Below the pieces are notes generated by a model. It was given only the letters and a program-made list of their open reading frames with translations. It was not told where the DNA came from and ran no database searches. DNA of 64,000 nucleotides from Hyaloraphidium curvatum (Eukaryota; Monoblepharomycota; Hyaloraphidiomycetes; Hyaloraphidiales; Hyaloraphidiaceae). Made by a program: the position numbers and the translations under genes. The stretch spans positions 186,001-250,000 of the forward strand of contig JAIVFI010000026.1 of the NCBI GenBank assembly GCA_025558095.1, given 5' to 3'. Shown in pieces: positions 1 to 10,719 of this stretch (positions are counted from its first letter, which is position 1; each line of letters begins with the position of its first letter).

Positions 1-1
1 C

Positions 2-427
2 TCGCGCGCGTGGGGGGCGATCTCGGCCTGGCCCGTCGACCACGCCGCGTTCCGACACGGCTTCCCGACGTCGCTCTTGGCCTCGGCCGCCCTCCCGAGA
101 TCCGTCAGGCACATTGCCATCGAAGCTCCGCGCTTCGACGCCGGTTCCTCGGCCTTTCCCCGCATCCGTGCGGCGCTCTCGGGCGTGCGCGCGATCGATG
201 TGGTAGTAGAGAAACCGACCGACGGGAGCACGCTGAACGAGACGGAGAAGGAGGAGCGGGCGCTATGGAAGACGATGCTGAACGTAAGGTGGAGGGAGGT
301 GCCGACGGAGTGCGCGCAAGGGCACCACCATCACCATGGGCATCATCACCACGGGCATCATCATCATCAACAGCCGCAGCAGGGGGGGCAGCAGCAGCAG
401 CAGGCGGGGCCTGGGGCGGACGGGTGA
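2..427 (+). CDS. C-terminal part of an unidentified protein with His- and Gln-rich tail (partial at left edge)
   Basis: The reading frame is open from the window edge to a TGA, so only the C-terminal ~140 residues are visible. The body (VRHIAIEAP, FPRIRAALSGVRAIDVVVEK) resembles the leucine-rich back half of the F-box proteins found elsewhere in this window, but I see no F-box. The last 35 residues are low complexity: three runs of His separated by Gly, then Gln-rich stretches encoded by CAG/CAA repeats. A His-rich tail can bind metal, but that is only a possibility. Function unknown. The frame is supported by the non-random composition and by the absence of stops; the start lies outside the window. 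Confidence 0.5.
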   Translation, partial: SRAWGAISAWPVDHAAFRHGFPTSLLASAALPRSVRHIAIEAPRFDAGSSAFPRIRAALSGVRAIDVVVEKPTDGSTLNETEKEERALWKTMLNVRWREVPTECAQGHHHHHGHHHHGHHHHQQPQQGGQQQQQAGPGADG

Positions 428-689
428 CGCGGGGCGTGGAGTAGGGCTTGGGGGCTGGTTCTATCAAGAGACGGCACTTGTCTTCACGTTAGCAGAACAG
501 TAGTATGGATCGTATGAGGACGAGTCGAGTTCCTTCTGGTATGGATCCGATTGCTTCGGTTCCTCGAAATGGAGGCGCGGAAGAAAGGGGGCGGCTGCTC
601 TGGCGAATCTTGGGACAAGCCCCAGGTCGGATTCGCGATTCTCCGGTGCATTCTATTCATTCTCCCCGCGCCAGCTCCCCCGCATCCGA

Positions 690-1331
690 TTGGCCGTTGA
701 CGAAGCAGTCCGCCTTGTGCCCTCCGGCCGCGCGTCCGCCGCGTTCCAGCGCGTTTTTCGGGCCACGGCGTCGCTGCTTGATCCGACCGCGGAGGACGAC
801 GTCGACTGGCTGTTCCGCCACGGCGCCGTGCCGCGGGGCCGGGCGGCGGAAGGGGAGGGCGCTCGCGCGGCGCTGGAGATCTTCCGCGCGGGATGAGCAG
901 GTCCCCATCCATCCCCTTTGCGTGCCCCGATGCCTCCCGCGCGCTCTTCCTGCCGCTGATCGAGAACCCCAATCAGTGGTCGGAACACTGCACCTCGATC
1001 CGGCAGCGCACGGGGACCTCCCCGGGGGAAATCCTCCTGGCGGCCTCCGCCAAGCTCTCCGAGGAGGTGGCGCGCTGCGGCTGGTGGACGCCCGAGGGGC
1101 GAGATCGCGCGCGCACGGACATCGAGAGTTCAGGGGATCGTGCTGACCTCGCTGCTGCCCGAGTTGACGGCCGCGGCGAACGTCCCGGTGCCCGAGCGGA
1201 TGACGGCGATGGGGAGCATCCCCGGGGTGCGACAGGTGCGGGGCCGAGGTGGACAGGCTGCTGGGCTGCATTGCTGGTTGCCAGAAGGCGGCGTGGCCGA
1301 CCACAGGGCGGTCTGCAGCGAGTGGTCGTGA
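690..1331 (+). pseudogene. Decayed MYND zinc-finger gene
   Basis: Homology to the MYND proteins at 17.5 and 19 kb can be followed in pieces that change frame. Residues like those before the finger (EAVRLV...ALEIFRAG) end in TGA at 894-896. The next piece, IENPNQWSEHCTSIRQRTG through CGWWTPEG, matches IENPKPW and CSWWTPEV of the paralogs in another frame. LTSLLPELTAAANVP and MGSIPGV return to the first frame. The zinc finger itself is damaged: CDRCGAEVDRLLGC is followed directly by GCQKAAW, so the middle CxxC/YC part is gone, and the ending HRAVCSEWS is in yet another frame. At least three frameshifts plus an internal deletion make this a pseudogene rather than a sequencing slip. It runs towards the 3' end of the neighbouring P-domain gene. 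Confidence 0.75.
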
Positions 1332-1499
1332 TGGGGTCGCGGACAATGCCCTGTCGGATTCGGGAGCAATCGTACCTGAAGAACGAGAATCTATTCGTGA
1401 ACTGGGTTTCCCGGCTCCGACAGTTCCCTCGAACTCGCAGTCCCAAAGCCGGTCTAAATTCGCTTGCTCACCAGCAGGGGTTGGATCCCAGCCGGTGCA

Positions 1500-4400
1500 T
1501 CACGGAGGCGAAAACCCGGCCACCGAAAGGTTGTAGCTGAAGATGGCCCCCCACTCGACCTCTTGCCGCACTACCGTCCCGCTGCTCAAGGCAATATCCG
1601 CCATGTAGCGAGCCGCCGCCCCGTACAGCACCCCGCCCGGCCCCTGCATAAGGGCGACCCTGGGCTCCCACGCCTCGTCTTTCCGGAAGTTATGCAGGAT
1701 GGTGACGCTTCCGGCCGTCGTGACGCGGAACAAGAAACCCCCGTTGTTCGCCCCGCCGATCTGCGAAACCCCGTACAGCGCCCCATCCCAGCCGACGGTG
1801 AGCTGCACCGGCACGCTGGCGGCTTGGACGTTCGTGGCGATGATGGCCACCTTCGACACGTGACCGGAACCGATGTCGTACTTCCAGACGACGACTTCGT
1901 TGAGGAATTCGTACGACCCATCCCCGTATTGGAAGATGCGCCATATGCCGGTTCCGTAGAGGGCGCAATCCGGCCCGGACACGATGCCGCCGTCGCTGTA
2001 CGGCCAAAAGCCGTTATATGGGTTGTCGCGGAACTCGTGCAGCACAGAAAATACCCCGCTGGGAGTTAGACGGAATAGAAGCATGATGGAGCGGTCGCTT
2101 TTCGTCAGCCCATAGAGGCTATCGTCCCCAGAGCATCCCTGCACGACCCAGATCGGATTGCCCGCAGTCGAGGCATCATAGTTCAGGTTGAAGCCGAGGT
2201 TGGAGAAAACACCCGCCACCGAGAGACGGTACACGAACCCGCGTTCGTCCGAGGTGGACTGGTCCCTGCCCGAGACCCCGAAGATGTCCCCGTTCCTGGC
2301 CCGAACGAGCGGCGGGTACGTCCCATCGAAGGGCCACATCGGCTGCACCGCCTCGATGGCACCGGCATCGGCACGGAACCGGTACAGGGTGCCCCCGTTG
2401 TTGGCGGAACCCGAGAGGGTGCGGCCGAAGAAGGTCCCGTTCCCGACATGCAGCAGGCCCGCCTTGGACTTGTCAAGCACCGGCGAGCCCGCCCCGTTGT
2501 AAGACCCAAAGTAGGCGAAACGGGCAAAGGAGCCGCCCCAGCGGTCGAGCCGGAAGATGGAGCCGAATCCGTAGGCGCCAGACCCCAGGTAGACTGGTGC
2601 GCCGCCCGAGAGGGTGCCGTAGAGCAGGCCATCGTGTCCCAGGGTCAGCGCAGACGGATCGTAAGCGCTGCTGTCCAAGCGGCGGATAATGGAGAATGGA
2701 TGGGGCGTGGCAGTCGCCTGAAGGGGGAGCGGAGGGAGAGTTTAGGCTGGATGATCATGTGGACGGGAGCGGATCCCACCGTCCGGGTGAGCGATCTGGT
2801 GCGTGTTCTGGAGCTCGTGGTCTTTGCAGTCGCGGATGACGTCCCCGATATTGCAGAAGTAGTCGAGCGGGTCCGAGATGTTGCAGAGGGGGGAATTTCA
2901 AAGTAGATGCACCACGACGACAGGGTGCCGGTGTCGGAAATCTCGAAATCCGAGAGGTTCAGCCGCCAATACGCGGCAACTGCAGTGAGTCCACGGAACG
3001 TCGATAGGGACTGGGCCGGCCGGGCGGTCGCGGCCGGATTGCAGGTGAAGGGCGCGGGGGCGGAGTCGTCAAAGCGGGTGGAGTATGTGCGCAAGCTGAC
3101 GCAAGATTCGCGGAGCCGGTCGAAGAGGGCGATCTTGACCTGGGAATCAAACACCCCGGGGGAGAAGGACGGTGCCAACCTCGTCAGCTCGCCGGCCACG
3201 TCGCCGGGGTAGGTGTGGTTCCAGAACACCTGCACGTCGACGTCCGAGATCGCGCCCAGGCCGAAAGGAACCCATATCTCGCTCAGGGCCGTGCCCAAGT
3301 CGGGGATAGTCGCGCGGGGAGTGGCGCAGAAGGTTTCGAGACGGGGTGCCGTTTTCGATTGCTGACCACGGTCAATCGGTTAGCTCTTTCCCCGAGAGCC
3401 TGGCCAGCCACCCACCATAGATGCCGTGCGGGACCCGGTTCTGGTGACGCTGGTGGTTCGGCTCCTCGTGAAGGTGGGCGTTGCAACGGTCCCCACGGCG
3501 ACGCTGGAGCCCGCCATGCGCGTCGTCGAGCCCGCCGCGGGGCCGAGATCAAAGTAGATGCACCACGACGACAGGATGCCGGCGTCGGGACTCTCGAAAT
3601 CCGAGAGGTTCAGCCGCCAGTAGGCGGCGCCTGCAGTGAGTCCACGGAACGTCGATAGGGACTGGGCCGGCCGGACGGTCGCGGTCGGATCGCAGGTAAA
3701 GGTATCGGGGGCGGAGTCGTCAAAGCGGGTGGAGTATGTCCGGAAGCTGACGCAAGATTCGCAGAGCCGGTCGAAGAGGGCGATCTTGACCTGGGAATCA
3801 AACACCCCGGGGGAGAAGGACGGTGCCAACCTCGTCAGCTCGCCGGCCACGTCGCCGGGGTAGGTGTGGTTCCAGAACACCTGCACGTCGACGTCCGAGA
3901 TAGCGCCCAGGCCGAAAGGAACCCATATCTCGCTCAGGGCCGTGCCCAAGTCGGGGATGGTCGCGCGGGGAGTGGCGCAGAAGGTTTCGAGACGGGGTGC
4001 CGTCGTCGAGGTCTTGATTGTGGTTCATCAGCTTATTCCGACGTGAGCCTGGACGGGAACTCACCTTGAACGTCGAGCGCGCGCTGGTTTTGAGCAAACT
4101 GGTGGGTTTGCCGCTCGTGGAGCTGGTCGGCGGGATGGTTCGCGTGGAGCTCCTTGCCGGTGCCGCGGAGCTCGGGGTTCGCGTCTTGGTGGCTGTGGTA
4201 GAGCCGGTCGGCGAGGTTGTAGCCGAAACAAGGTCGACGAAGATGCACCACGATGACAGTGTGCCCTCATATACCCAAAGCCAGTCCGATAGGGACAGCC
4301 GCCACGTCCCACCGGCCGGCAACCCGCGGAACGCCGACAAGGCCTCGGCGGGCCGAGCCGTCGCGGCCGGATCGCAGGTGAAGGGTCCCGGGGCCGAGTC

Positions 4401-5605
4401 GTCAAAGCGAGTAGAATAGGAGCGGAACTCACCGCAAGCGCTGACCTGGCCAAAGAGGGTTATGTTGCGGCCGTCTGCAACTCTCGCAAGAGCCCCCGTC
4501 ACGTCGTAAGGGTAGGTGTGGTTCCAGAACACCTGCACATCTACGTCCGAGACGAGGCCGATACCAGGCGGGACGACGATGTCGCTAGTGACGGTGCTCT
4601 TGTCGGCAATGGCAGCGTTGGGGGTTGCGCAGTAGGTGCCAAGGCGAGTGGAGGTGGCAGAAGTCTGGTCCGGGTCAGCCGCAAAGAACGAAGAACGAAT
4701 CGCACGAACGCCAGACGGAGAACCCACCGAAGAAGTCGTGCGCGTGCCGGTTTTGGCCAAGCTGTTGGTGTTGCTCCTCGTCGAGGTCGCCGGCGAGGCG
4801 CTCCGCGTTCGACTCGTCGTCTTCGAGGTTGCGCTCGGCGTCCGACTCCGCGAGGAGCTTGTTGTCCACTTCGAGCCGGAAGTCGTTTTCGGGGTTGCGG
4901 TTGCCGACCGCGTGCTGGTCAGGCACTGGCAGGCCACGATCGGGTCGAACGCGGGGCATGGGGCCGTGACCGTGGCCGTCACGGTGCGGACCACGGTCAC
5001 CGTCGGCGCAACCTGCAAGTTGGTTGAATGGGGTGAGAAGTCTGTCGGGGCCTCTCTGCCTGGTATACCACCCACATTATTGGCAGCGAGGCGGACACGC
5101 GTCGTGACCACGATTGTACGCGTTTCCGTGACGGTTTCCGCAGGCAGCAGCGGGCAGCAGGCGGCCGCGTCTTCCCCGGGCGCGGCGGCGGCGAGAATTG
5201 TGGCCGACGGCGGGCATCGAGGGCACTCGTCGCGGCGGACGGCGCCGCCGGCGACTTCCGCACGGTCCGCATCGCGGGCGACCAGACCGGCGCCGGCCGT
5301 GCGCGTTACGGTGACGGTTCGCGTCCGACGCAGCGGGGGGCAGCAGCAGCCCGATGCCGCCGTCCTTGCGCGTCGCGTCAGCCGCGCACCACGTCCACTC
5401 ACCCGCATGCAGGTCCAGCAACCCACTGTGCGGCATGGGCGACGCCAATCGCGAGGAAGAAGAGGGCGATCAGTGCAGCGGCGGCCCCCGTCGGCCCGAA
5501 CAACCGGCGCGGCCCCCGCTCGCTCCTCCGCCCGCGTCCCGGGCCACGGGATCCCGCGGGGGGTCTTCCACTGCCGCGATCTCCCTTCGGAATCGTCCCG
5601 GGCAT
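1500..5605 (-). CDS. Membrane-anchored triple P-domain / GloVer-repeat surface protein, paralog A
   Basis: Seven exons join in frame to about 1,257 codons (introns about 5402-5365, 5075-5013, 4727-4665, 4064-4013, 3415-3362, 2779-2718). Residues 38-58 form a hydrophobic segment after a basic Gly/Arg-rich start, so this is a signal anchor or long signal peptide. A stalk follows with GCCCPP, CPRCPP and many TxTVT motifs. Three P (Homo B) domains lie at about 260-400, 460-600 and 659-800, each with RLxTxCATP, SDVDVQVFWNHTYP, RSYSTRFDDSAP and a WCIYF ending, separated by Ser/Thr/Arg-rich linkers probably O-glycosylated. Residues ~860-1257 are GloVer-type repeats (LLYGTLSGG, ALYGVSQIGGANNGG, FRVTTAG, LHNFR). 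No protease domain is attached although P domains normally partner kexin-like proteases. Start chosen by alignment with paralog B; an upstream ATG at 5707 is also in frame. The first intron (38 nt) is unusually short. Role unknown; extracellular adhesion or recognition is inference. Confidence 0.8.
2900..4002 (-). repeat. Tandem near-identical P-domain exons within paralog A
   Basis: The segment 2900-3350 is repeated almost base for base at 3551-4002, an offset of 651 bases, equal to 217 codons, so the copies keep frame. The repeated block covers the start of a P-domain exon and most of the P domain. Between the copies lie the divergent Ser/Thr linker and a 54-nt intron. High identity compared with the third P domain of the same gene indicates a recent exon duplication or gene conversion. 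Confidence 0.9.
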
Positions 5606-6274
5606 GAGCGTGCCGTGTGCTGATCGTGGAATGACTGCCGGTCGCCGATCGGGAAGTCCCTGCGCACGGGCACCAGGGACCTGGACCAGTGACGATGACC
5701 GATCCATCGCCGAACGCTGACGTCCGGACCCAAAAATACACTCGCATCCCTGCTTTCATTGCTCATCATGATCGCTGTGCATTGTTCTGTGGTATCCATG
5801 CAATCAGCGGGCGGAAATCGGACGAAGTTTCTGCCGATCTGTCGAGTCAGTCAGTCAATCAAAACAATCGAGACGAGGGCGTCCAGAAATCGAAGATCGA
5901 CGCGGGCGGAGTCAGAGCGCCTTCGTGCGGCTGGCGGCCCGACGCCATCGTGAAGGAGTGGCGAGCGGCCCTCGCGGAAGCGGAGGCAAGGGAGTGGTCG
6001 TGATGGCCGGCGCCTAAACAACCCAGCTGGCACCACGCGACGTCGATTCAGTACGCGTGGCATGTTTTCCGACAGTTCAGCCGTCCCTCCGCTGAGTCGT
6101 CTACTCCATGCGTTTCGAGGTGCATGGCTGGTCGAACTGCGGGTCATCGGCAGACGATCCAGACCACGAGCCGAACTGACCGCCTCCAGCCGCCACCCCC
6201 CAAAGATTAGGCATCGCGGGCCGGCGCTCCGCGGCGCCCAGAGGCGGAGCAGGCAGCGAGCCTTGACCACCGAA
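5606..6274. other. Divergent intergenic region upstream of paralog A and the glycosyltransferase
   Basis: I see no convincing gene here. The part next to paralog A resembles the upstream region of paralog B: TTTTGATTGACTGACT, then GCATGGAT, then CACAGCGA in the same order on the coding strand. An open frame from 6062 runs into the glycosyltransferase but lacks coding character before its hydrophobic start, so I treat it as 5' leader. Confidence 0.4.
5849..5864 (-). promoter_or_regulatory. 16-bp element shared by the two P-domain gene promoters (copy A)
   Basis: TTTTGATTGACTGACT, read on the coding strand, lies about 245 bases before the chosen start of paralog A and is identical to 11154-11169 upstream of paralog B. 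TGACT repeats resemble bZIP (Gcn4/AP-1-like) half sites, which is only a suggestion. It may equally be unselected sequence kept from the duplication. Confidence 0.4.
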
Positions 6275-7447
6275 ATGGCCTTCGCGGCGGGCAGCCGCGG
6301 GCCGCCGCCCCCCCCGCCTCGGCGTCCTCCGCTCCCCTCCCTCCTGCTTGCCCTCGCCCTCCTCATCGCGCTCCTGCTGCCCCCCAGCCGCGCCGCCACG
6401 CTTGACCCTCCTCCCCCGGCCCTCCCCCCGCGCTTCCGCTCCCCGCTGTGCCCGGCGCCCCTCTGCCTCCCCGCCTACGAGGCCCTCCACGCCGCCGCCC
6501 GCTCCTCCCCCTCGGCCCCGCTGCTCGTCCTCACGCAGACCGGCGGCTGGGGCAACCTGTACCTCGACCTCGCGCACGCCTTCGCCGCCGCCGTGGCCCA
6601 CGACAGGGCGTTCGTCCTCCGCATGGCCGGCCACGGGGCCGACGCCGTGGAGCCCGCGGGGAACGTGGACTGGCGCGGCGAGGGGTGGCAGCTGCCGGAC
6701 CCGCTCCCGCAGCCGGAGGTGCTGCACATGGATCGGGTGAACCGTTCGGAGAGGGTGTGGAGCGTGCGCGGGGTGGCCTCGCACACGGTGCCGGTATCGG
6801 CGTGGGACGCGGAGCTGCGGGCGCGCCTGGTCGAGCGCGGGCTGGATCCAGCGCGCGTGCCGGAGCAGTGCATGGTCGAGTACCTCGTGCAGCCGGCGGC
6901 GGAGCTGGTGGGGATGGTCGAGGGGTTCCTGCCGCAGCTGGCGCCCAACGGGGGGGACTATGCCGCGGTGCACGTGCGGACGGGGTCGGGGGAGGGTTCC
7001 GAATCGGGGTGGAATTGGTTCGTGTCACCCGCCGAAGCTGTCGCCACGATGCCGGGCTACATCTCCCGCGCGGTGGCCGATGTTGGGCTGCCCCCGTCGG
7101 CCAAGATCTTCGTCGCCGCGGACGACCCATCCGTGGGCGCCGGCCTCCGCGCCGCCTTCCCCGGTCGCGCGGTGGTCACCAACACCAAGCTCACGCTAAT
7201 GGATGGCCTGCACACGTCGCGGGGGGCGATGTCGCGGGAGGGCACCATGCTCGCGTTCGCGGACTGGTTCCTGCTGCTGGGGAGCAGGGTGATGGTGCAG
7301 GCGACCAAGTCGAGCTTTTCGACTTCGGTCGCGGTGCACCAGGGGAGGAACTGCACGCGGTTGGGGGGGATACGGAACACGCTCAACGGGACGGCGGACG
7401 TGAGGAGCTGTGTTCGGAGGTCGGAAGCCGCGGGGCGTCTCGCGTAG
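6275..7447 (+). CDS. Type II membrane fucosyltransferase-like glycosyltransferase
   Basis: A single exon of 390 codons. A Pro-rich cytoplasmic start is followed by a hydrophobic anchor at residues 21-37 (LPSLLLALALLIALLLPP), the layout of Golgi/ER type II glycosyltransferases. The luminal part opens a donor-binding fold with LTQTGGWGNLYLDLAHAF near residue 86, has the HVRTGSG motif near residue 233 (HxRxG type, binding GDP-sugar in GT23/GT37/GT65/GT68 enzymes), then IFVAADDPSVGAGLR and the C-terminal DWFLLLGSRVMVQATKSSFS, typical of this fold where the Ser/Phe segment closes the nucleotide site. These motifs place it in the O-fucosyltransferase/fucosyltransferase superfamily; acceptor and exact family are not clear. 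I chose the ATG directly before the anchor; an upstream open frame lacks coding character. Its 3' end overlaps the possible tail of the opposite oxygenase gene. Confidence 0.7.
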   Translation: MAFAAGSRGPPPPPPRRPPLPSLLLALALLIALLLPPSRAATLDPPPPALPPRFRSPLCPAPLCLPAYEALHAAARSSPSAPLLVLTQTGGWGNLYLDLAHAFAAAVAHDRAFVLRMAGHGADAVEPAGNVDWRGEGWQLPDPLPQPEVLHMDRVNRSERVWSVRGVASHTVPVSAWDAELRARLVERGLDPARVPEQCMVEYLVQPAAELVGMVEGFLPQLAPNGGDYAAVHVRTGSGEGSESGWNWFVSPAEAVATMPGYISRAVADVGLPPSAKIFVAADDPSVGAGLRAAFPGRAVVTNTKLTLMDGLHTSRGAMSREGTMLAFADWFLLLGSRVMVQATKSSFSTSVAVHQGRNCTRLGGIRNTLNGTADVRSCVRRSEAAGRLA

Positions 7448-10400
7448 CAGAGCAAACGCTCGTTCGGATTGCTACGTTTGTAATCGTCAATGACAATGAC
7501 CTCCGGCGGCGTGGGACCCTGGTTGGCGCTCCTCCCGTCCTCTCTTGCATCTTTTTCTGTCCAACGTCCTGCCTCGTACCGGCGATCCCCTCCGTTGGGG
7601 CTGCAGCCGTTCCGACCTCCCGCTCCTTGGCAACCAGCCACTCCAGACGCCTCACCGCGGCCGACCACCTGGCGTGCTTGCCCGCCGCCGCGTCGTGCTC
7701 CGGATGCAGTTTCGTCACGGCCAGCTCGAACTTGCTCCCCGCCTTGAACTCCGCCACACGCAGCGACGGCCCCAGCCGGTGCAGCGCCGAGACCACGGGG
7801 GACATCGAGCGCCTGTACGAGAAGGTCCTCGAGGTCCCCGCCGCATCATCGGAGAGGAAAGCGGCGACGTCGTGCGGGAGGCTGCCCCGCGCGGCCCCGG
7901 CGGCCTCGCGCAGGGCCGGCCAGCCGGCCGGCTTTGGGCCGGGGTCCAGGAAGGAGCCCCCCGCGGCGCGGAGAAGCCGCAGGATGTGCGCGGCCGCGCG
8001 CTCCCTCTCGGGAAATGCTTCACAAGCGCGACGGCGGCGGCGGAGCGGAAGACGACATCCGTGCCGGAAGCCCAGAGCGCCAGCGACGCCTCGAGCCTGT
8101 CCGCCAGGACGGTGCCGTACCATTGCCCGCGGGCGAGTGCCGCGATCGCGCCGTCCCTGTCCGCTGCGATCCATTGCGAAACGCAGGCGTCTGCAAACTC
8201 GGCGGCGTCGGGGTCCTTCTCGCACGCCTCCAGCAGCTGCGTCAGACCGCCGGAGGCGCTGAAGCTGTCGCCGTAGAAGCCGATGACCCTTGAGCGGGGC
8301 GCGGTGCATTTTGCCCGCAGCGCCGGCCGCAGCTCGGTCCTCCAGAGGTCGAAGCGCAGGAAGATCTCGCGGAGGTTCCGGCAGCGCTCCAGCAGCTCGC
8401 CCCTCTTGCCGTCCAGTACCGCGCCGGCCACCTTTTTCAGCTCCTCGTCTGTCTCTGCCAGCTTCGCCAGGTATGCCACCGTCGCGACGAGTTCGTCCTT
8501 GGCCGCCTTGCCCCCCGCAGCCGCCGCTTGCGGCGCGGGGCGGCCGACCGAGGTGCTCGGCTGGTACCCGACCCGACCGCCCGATGGCACGCCTTTGGCC
8601 ACCGAGGCCCCCAGCCCTGCGCACGCAACCTCGAGCACCTGCGGGCGGCCCCGCGGCGATCGCCTTGCGCGCGATCGCGGCCAGCCTGTCCAGCTCCGTC
8701 CTCGCGGCGAGCACCCCGCACACCGCCTTCTGGATCTCCCCCCTCGGCCCCGCCGAACCTCCCTCGTTCTTGCACGGATCCAGCGCCAGTACGTCCAGCA
8801 GCACCACCGACTCCCCCTTGCCCGGCGCCCTGGCGCACACCGCCGCCGCGACGGCATCCCACCCCAGCAGCTCCAGCACCTTTGGCTCCGTCCCGATCCT
8901 CCTGGCCAGCGCCGCGGATCCCCGCCGCAGCATCTCCCCCGCCGCCGCGCGCGCGGCCTCGTGGGGGACGGCGAGCAGCGCCTCGGCCGCCGCGTCGGAG
9001 GGTAGCTTGGCGGCGCCGGCGGCCAGCGCCGCCGTCAGCAGGTCCAAAGCTTCCCCCTTGGCGGGGTTGTCGGGTGCGGCTTTGCGGAATAGCTCCATGG
9101 CGTGCGAAAGCAGCTTGGCCGGTACGCCGGCGCAGGCCTTGGCGGTCGATCGGGGGTCCGAGGGGTACAGGACGAGGGCCGTGTTGCGGTACTGGTACTC
9201 GATATGGGGATCGGGAGATCAGTGGAAGTTGGTGCATGGGAGGGTGGGCACCCACGTCGGTCCCTTCGTTCCCCGTAAAGTCCTCGTTCTCCTTGTCCGG
9301 CGACTCCCTGTCCCCGAAGAACGTGGCGTCCCCGCCGGCCATCTGGTCTGCCGCAAACTTGCACGCCGTCCCGCAGAGCACGGCGGGAGCCACCCCCTTG
9401 AGCGCTGCCCGCACCGTCGCCGTCCTGTCCAGGTACGCCTCGCCCCAGCACATGCCGCAGTTTCCGTAGTAGTCGTCCCCGTGGCCGGACGCGACCATGC
9501 TGATCTCGGCGGCGGCGACGTCGAAGCCCGCAGCGGGGTCGGAGAGCAGCCGTCACGCCGCGGCGTCCTTGCCCTTGAGCGCCGCCGCGCCCAGGTGGCC
9601 GAACGAGGCGGCCGAGTACTCGTGCTCCAGGGGGACGAGCAGACAGGCGTGCTTGCCCCTCTCAGCCATGGAACGGGCGATGCAGGAGAGCGAGGTCACG
9701 GCGGCGTCGTGCGTGGGGCCCGCGGGAGCCGAGGGCACGGCGCCCGCGCCGCGGCGGACGAGATTGTACACCAGCACGAGCCTGCGTCCGGATTCCAGGA
9801 GCTCGACCTCGTGCGTGCAGTCGGCGAAGAACCCGAACCCGGACGGGCGGAGGGCGCGCACGGGGTCCGCGACGCGGAAGCGCTTGGTCGTGCCGTTGTG
9901 CGTTCCGACGAGTGCACCGCCGCGCTGCTCCTCGGCGCAGGGCAGCTGCACCACCAGGGTGGCGAACATGCCGGGGGCTTTTTCGGAGTCGCGGTGCGGC
10001 CGGAAGAAGGAGCCGGGCTCGTATAGGATGAGCCGCCAGAGCTGGGCTTCCACTAGAACGTTCGAGTTCACACCTAGCGCGTCGGCCAGGGCTCGGGCCG
10101 ACACCTGGATCGCGGCGTCCCACTCGGGGTTCAGGATCCGCTGCACTGCCGGTGGCGCCTCCAGACTCGTCCTGACCGCAGGGTCCAGCAGCGTCTCGGT
10201 GCCCTTGCCGAATTTGCTGGCGGAGAGGTGCGGCCGCGGCAGCGCATCGGCGGCAAAGGGCACCAGCGGCAGCGGCAGCACGCCGAGCCCGTCGACCGAA
10301 ATGACCGGTGGGAAAGCAGGAACATCGACCTGGGCGGCGAAGGAGGCGTGGCTCGCGGCCGCCTTGAGGATGCGTGCGAGCGCCGCGACCGGAGCCGGGT

Positions 10401-10719
10401 GCGTCCCCTGGCCCGGCTCCTCCTCGTCGCCGTCAAAGTCGTCGAATCCGCCGACCTCGCGCGCCCATTCCTCCTCCTCGGCGATCGCAGTCTCCATTTT
10501 GGGCCTCTTGGCCGGCCTCTCGCCGTCGGAGCGTCGGGACGGCGGTCCCCCCCGGACGACGGGGTTCCCGGTCGCGGGCGGCACGTCGGCGGGGTTCAGA
10601 CGCCGTTCGGAGAAATCGCCGGTGGCGAGCATTGTGATAGACGCGTCGGCGGACGGGCGGAGTGGGTTTCGGGGCAGGCGAGTCTGGCGAAGGTTCGAAG
10701 GCGGCCATCGGACCGGCAC
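7383..10719 (-). CDS. Large Fe(II)/2-oxoglutarate oxygenase-domain protein, interrupted by TGA or a 57-nt intron
   Basis: The N-terminal half has a complete prolyl-4-hydroxylase-like oxygenase core: LILYEPGSFFRPHRDSEK (iron ligands H and D), ATLVVQLPC, GGALVGTHNG, and CTHEVELLESGRRLVLVYNL (distal H and 2OG-binding R). Such fungal proteins continue with a long helical C-terminus, and this continues through LEHEYSAASFGHLGAAALKGKD, GNCGMCWGEAYLD, FTGNEG and YRNTALVLYPSDP. Introns about 9255-9198, and probably near 8660-8530 and 8015-7930, restore frame. At 9553-9555 a TGA breaks the frame between the two halves; it can be removed by a 57-nt GT-AG intron (9556-9500), but the removed stretch itself looks coding and lacks a CTGAC/CTAAC branch site. 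Start 10719 or 10632. The 3' end past about 7480 is uncertain. Substrate unknown. Confidence 0.65.

Noticed and set aside
3798-5759. 653-codon open frame across the first half of paralog A read as one uninterrupted protein
   Set aside because: Several introns there happen to be multiples of three or free of stops; homology to paralog B and conserved GTGGGT...AG boundaries show they are introns.
6448-8262. Long Arg/Gly/Ala-rich plus-strand ORF of 604 codons over the glycosyltransferase and the oxygenase tail
   Set aside because: Composition is that of an out-of-frame shadow of GC-rich coding sequence, and it overlaps two genes with clear families.
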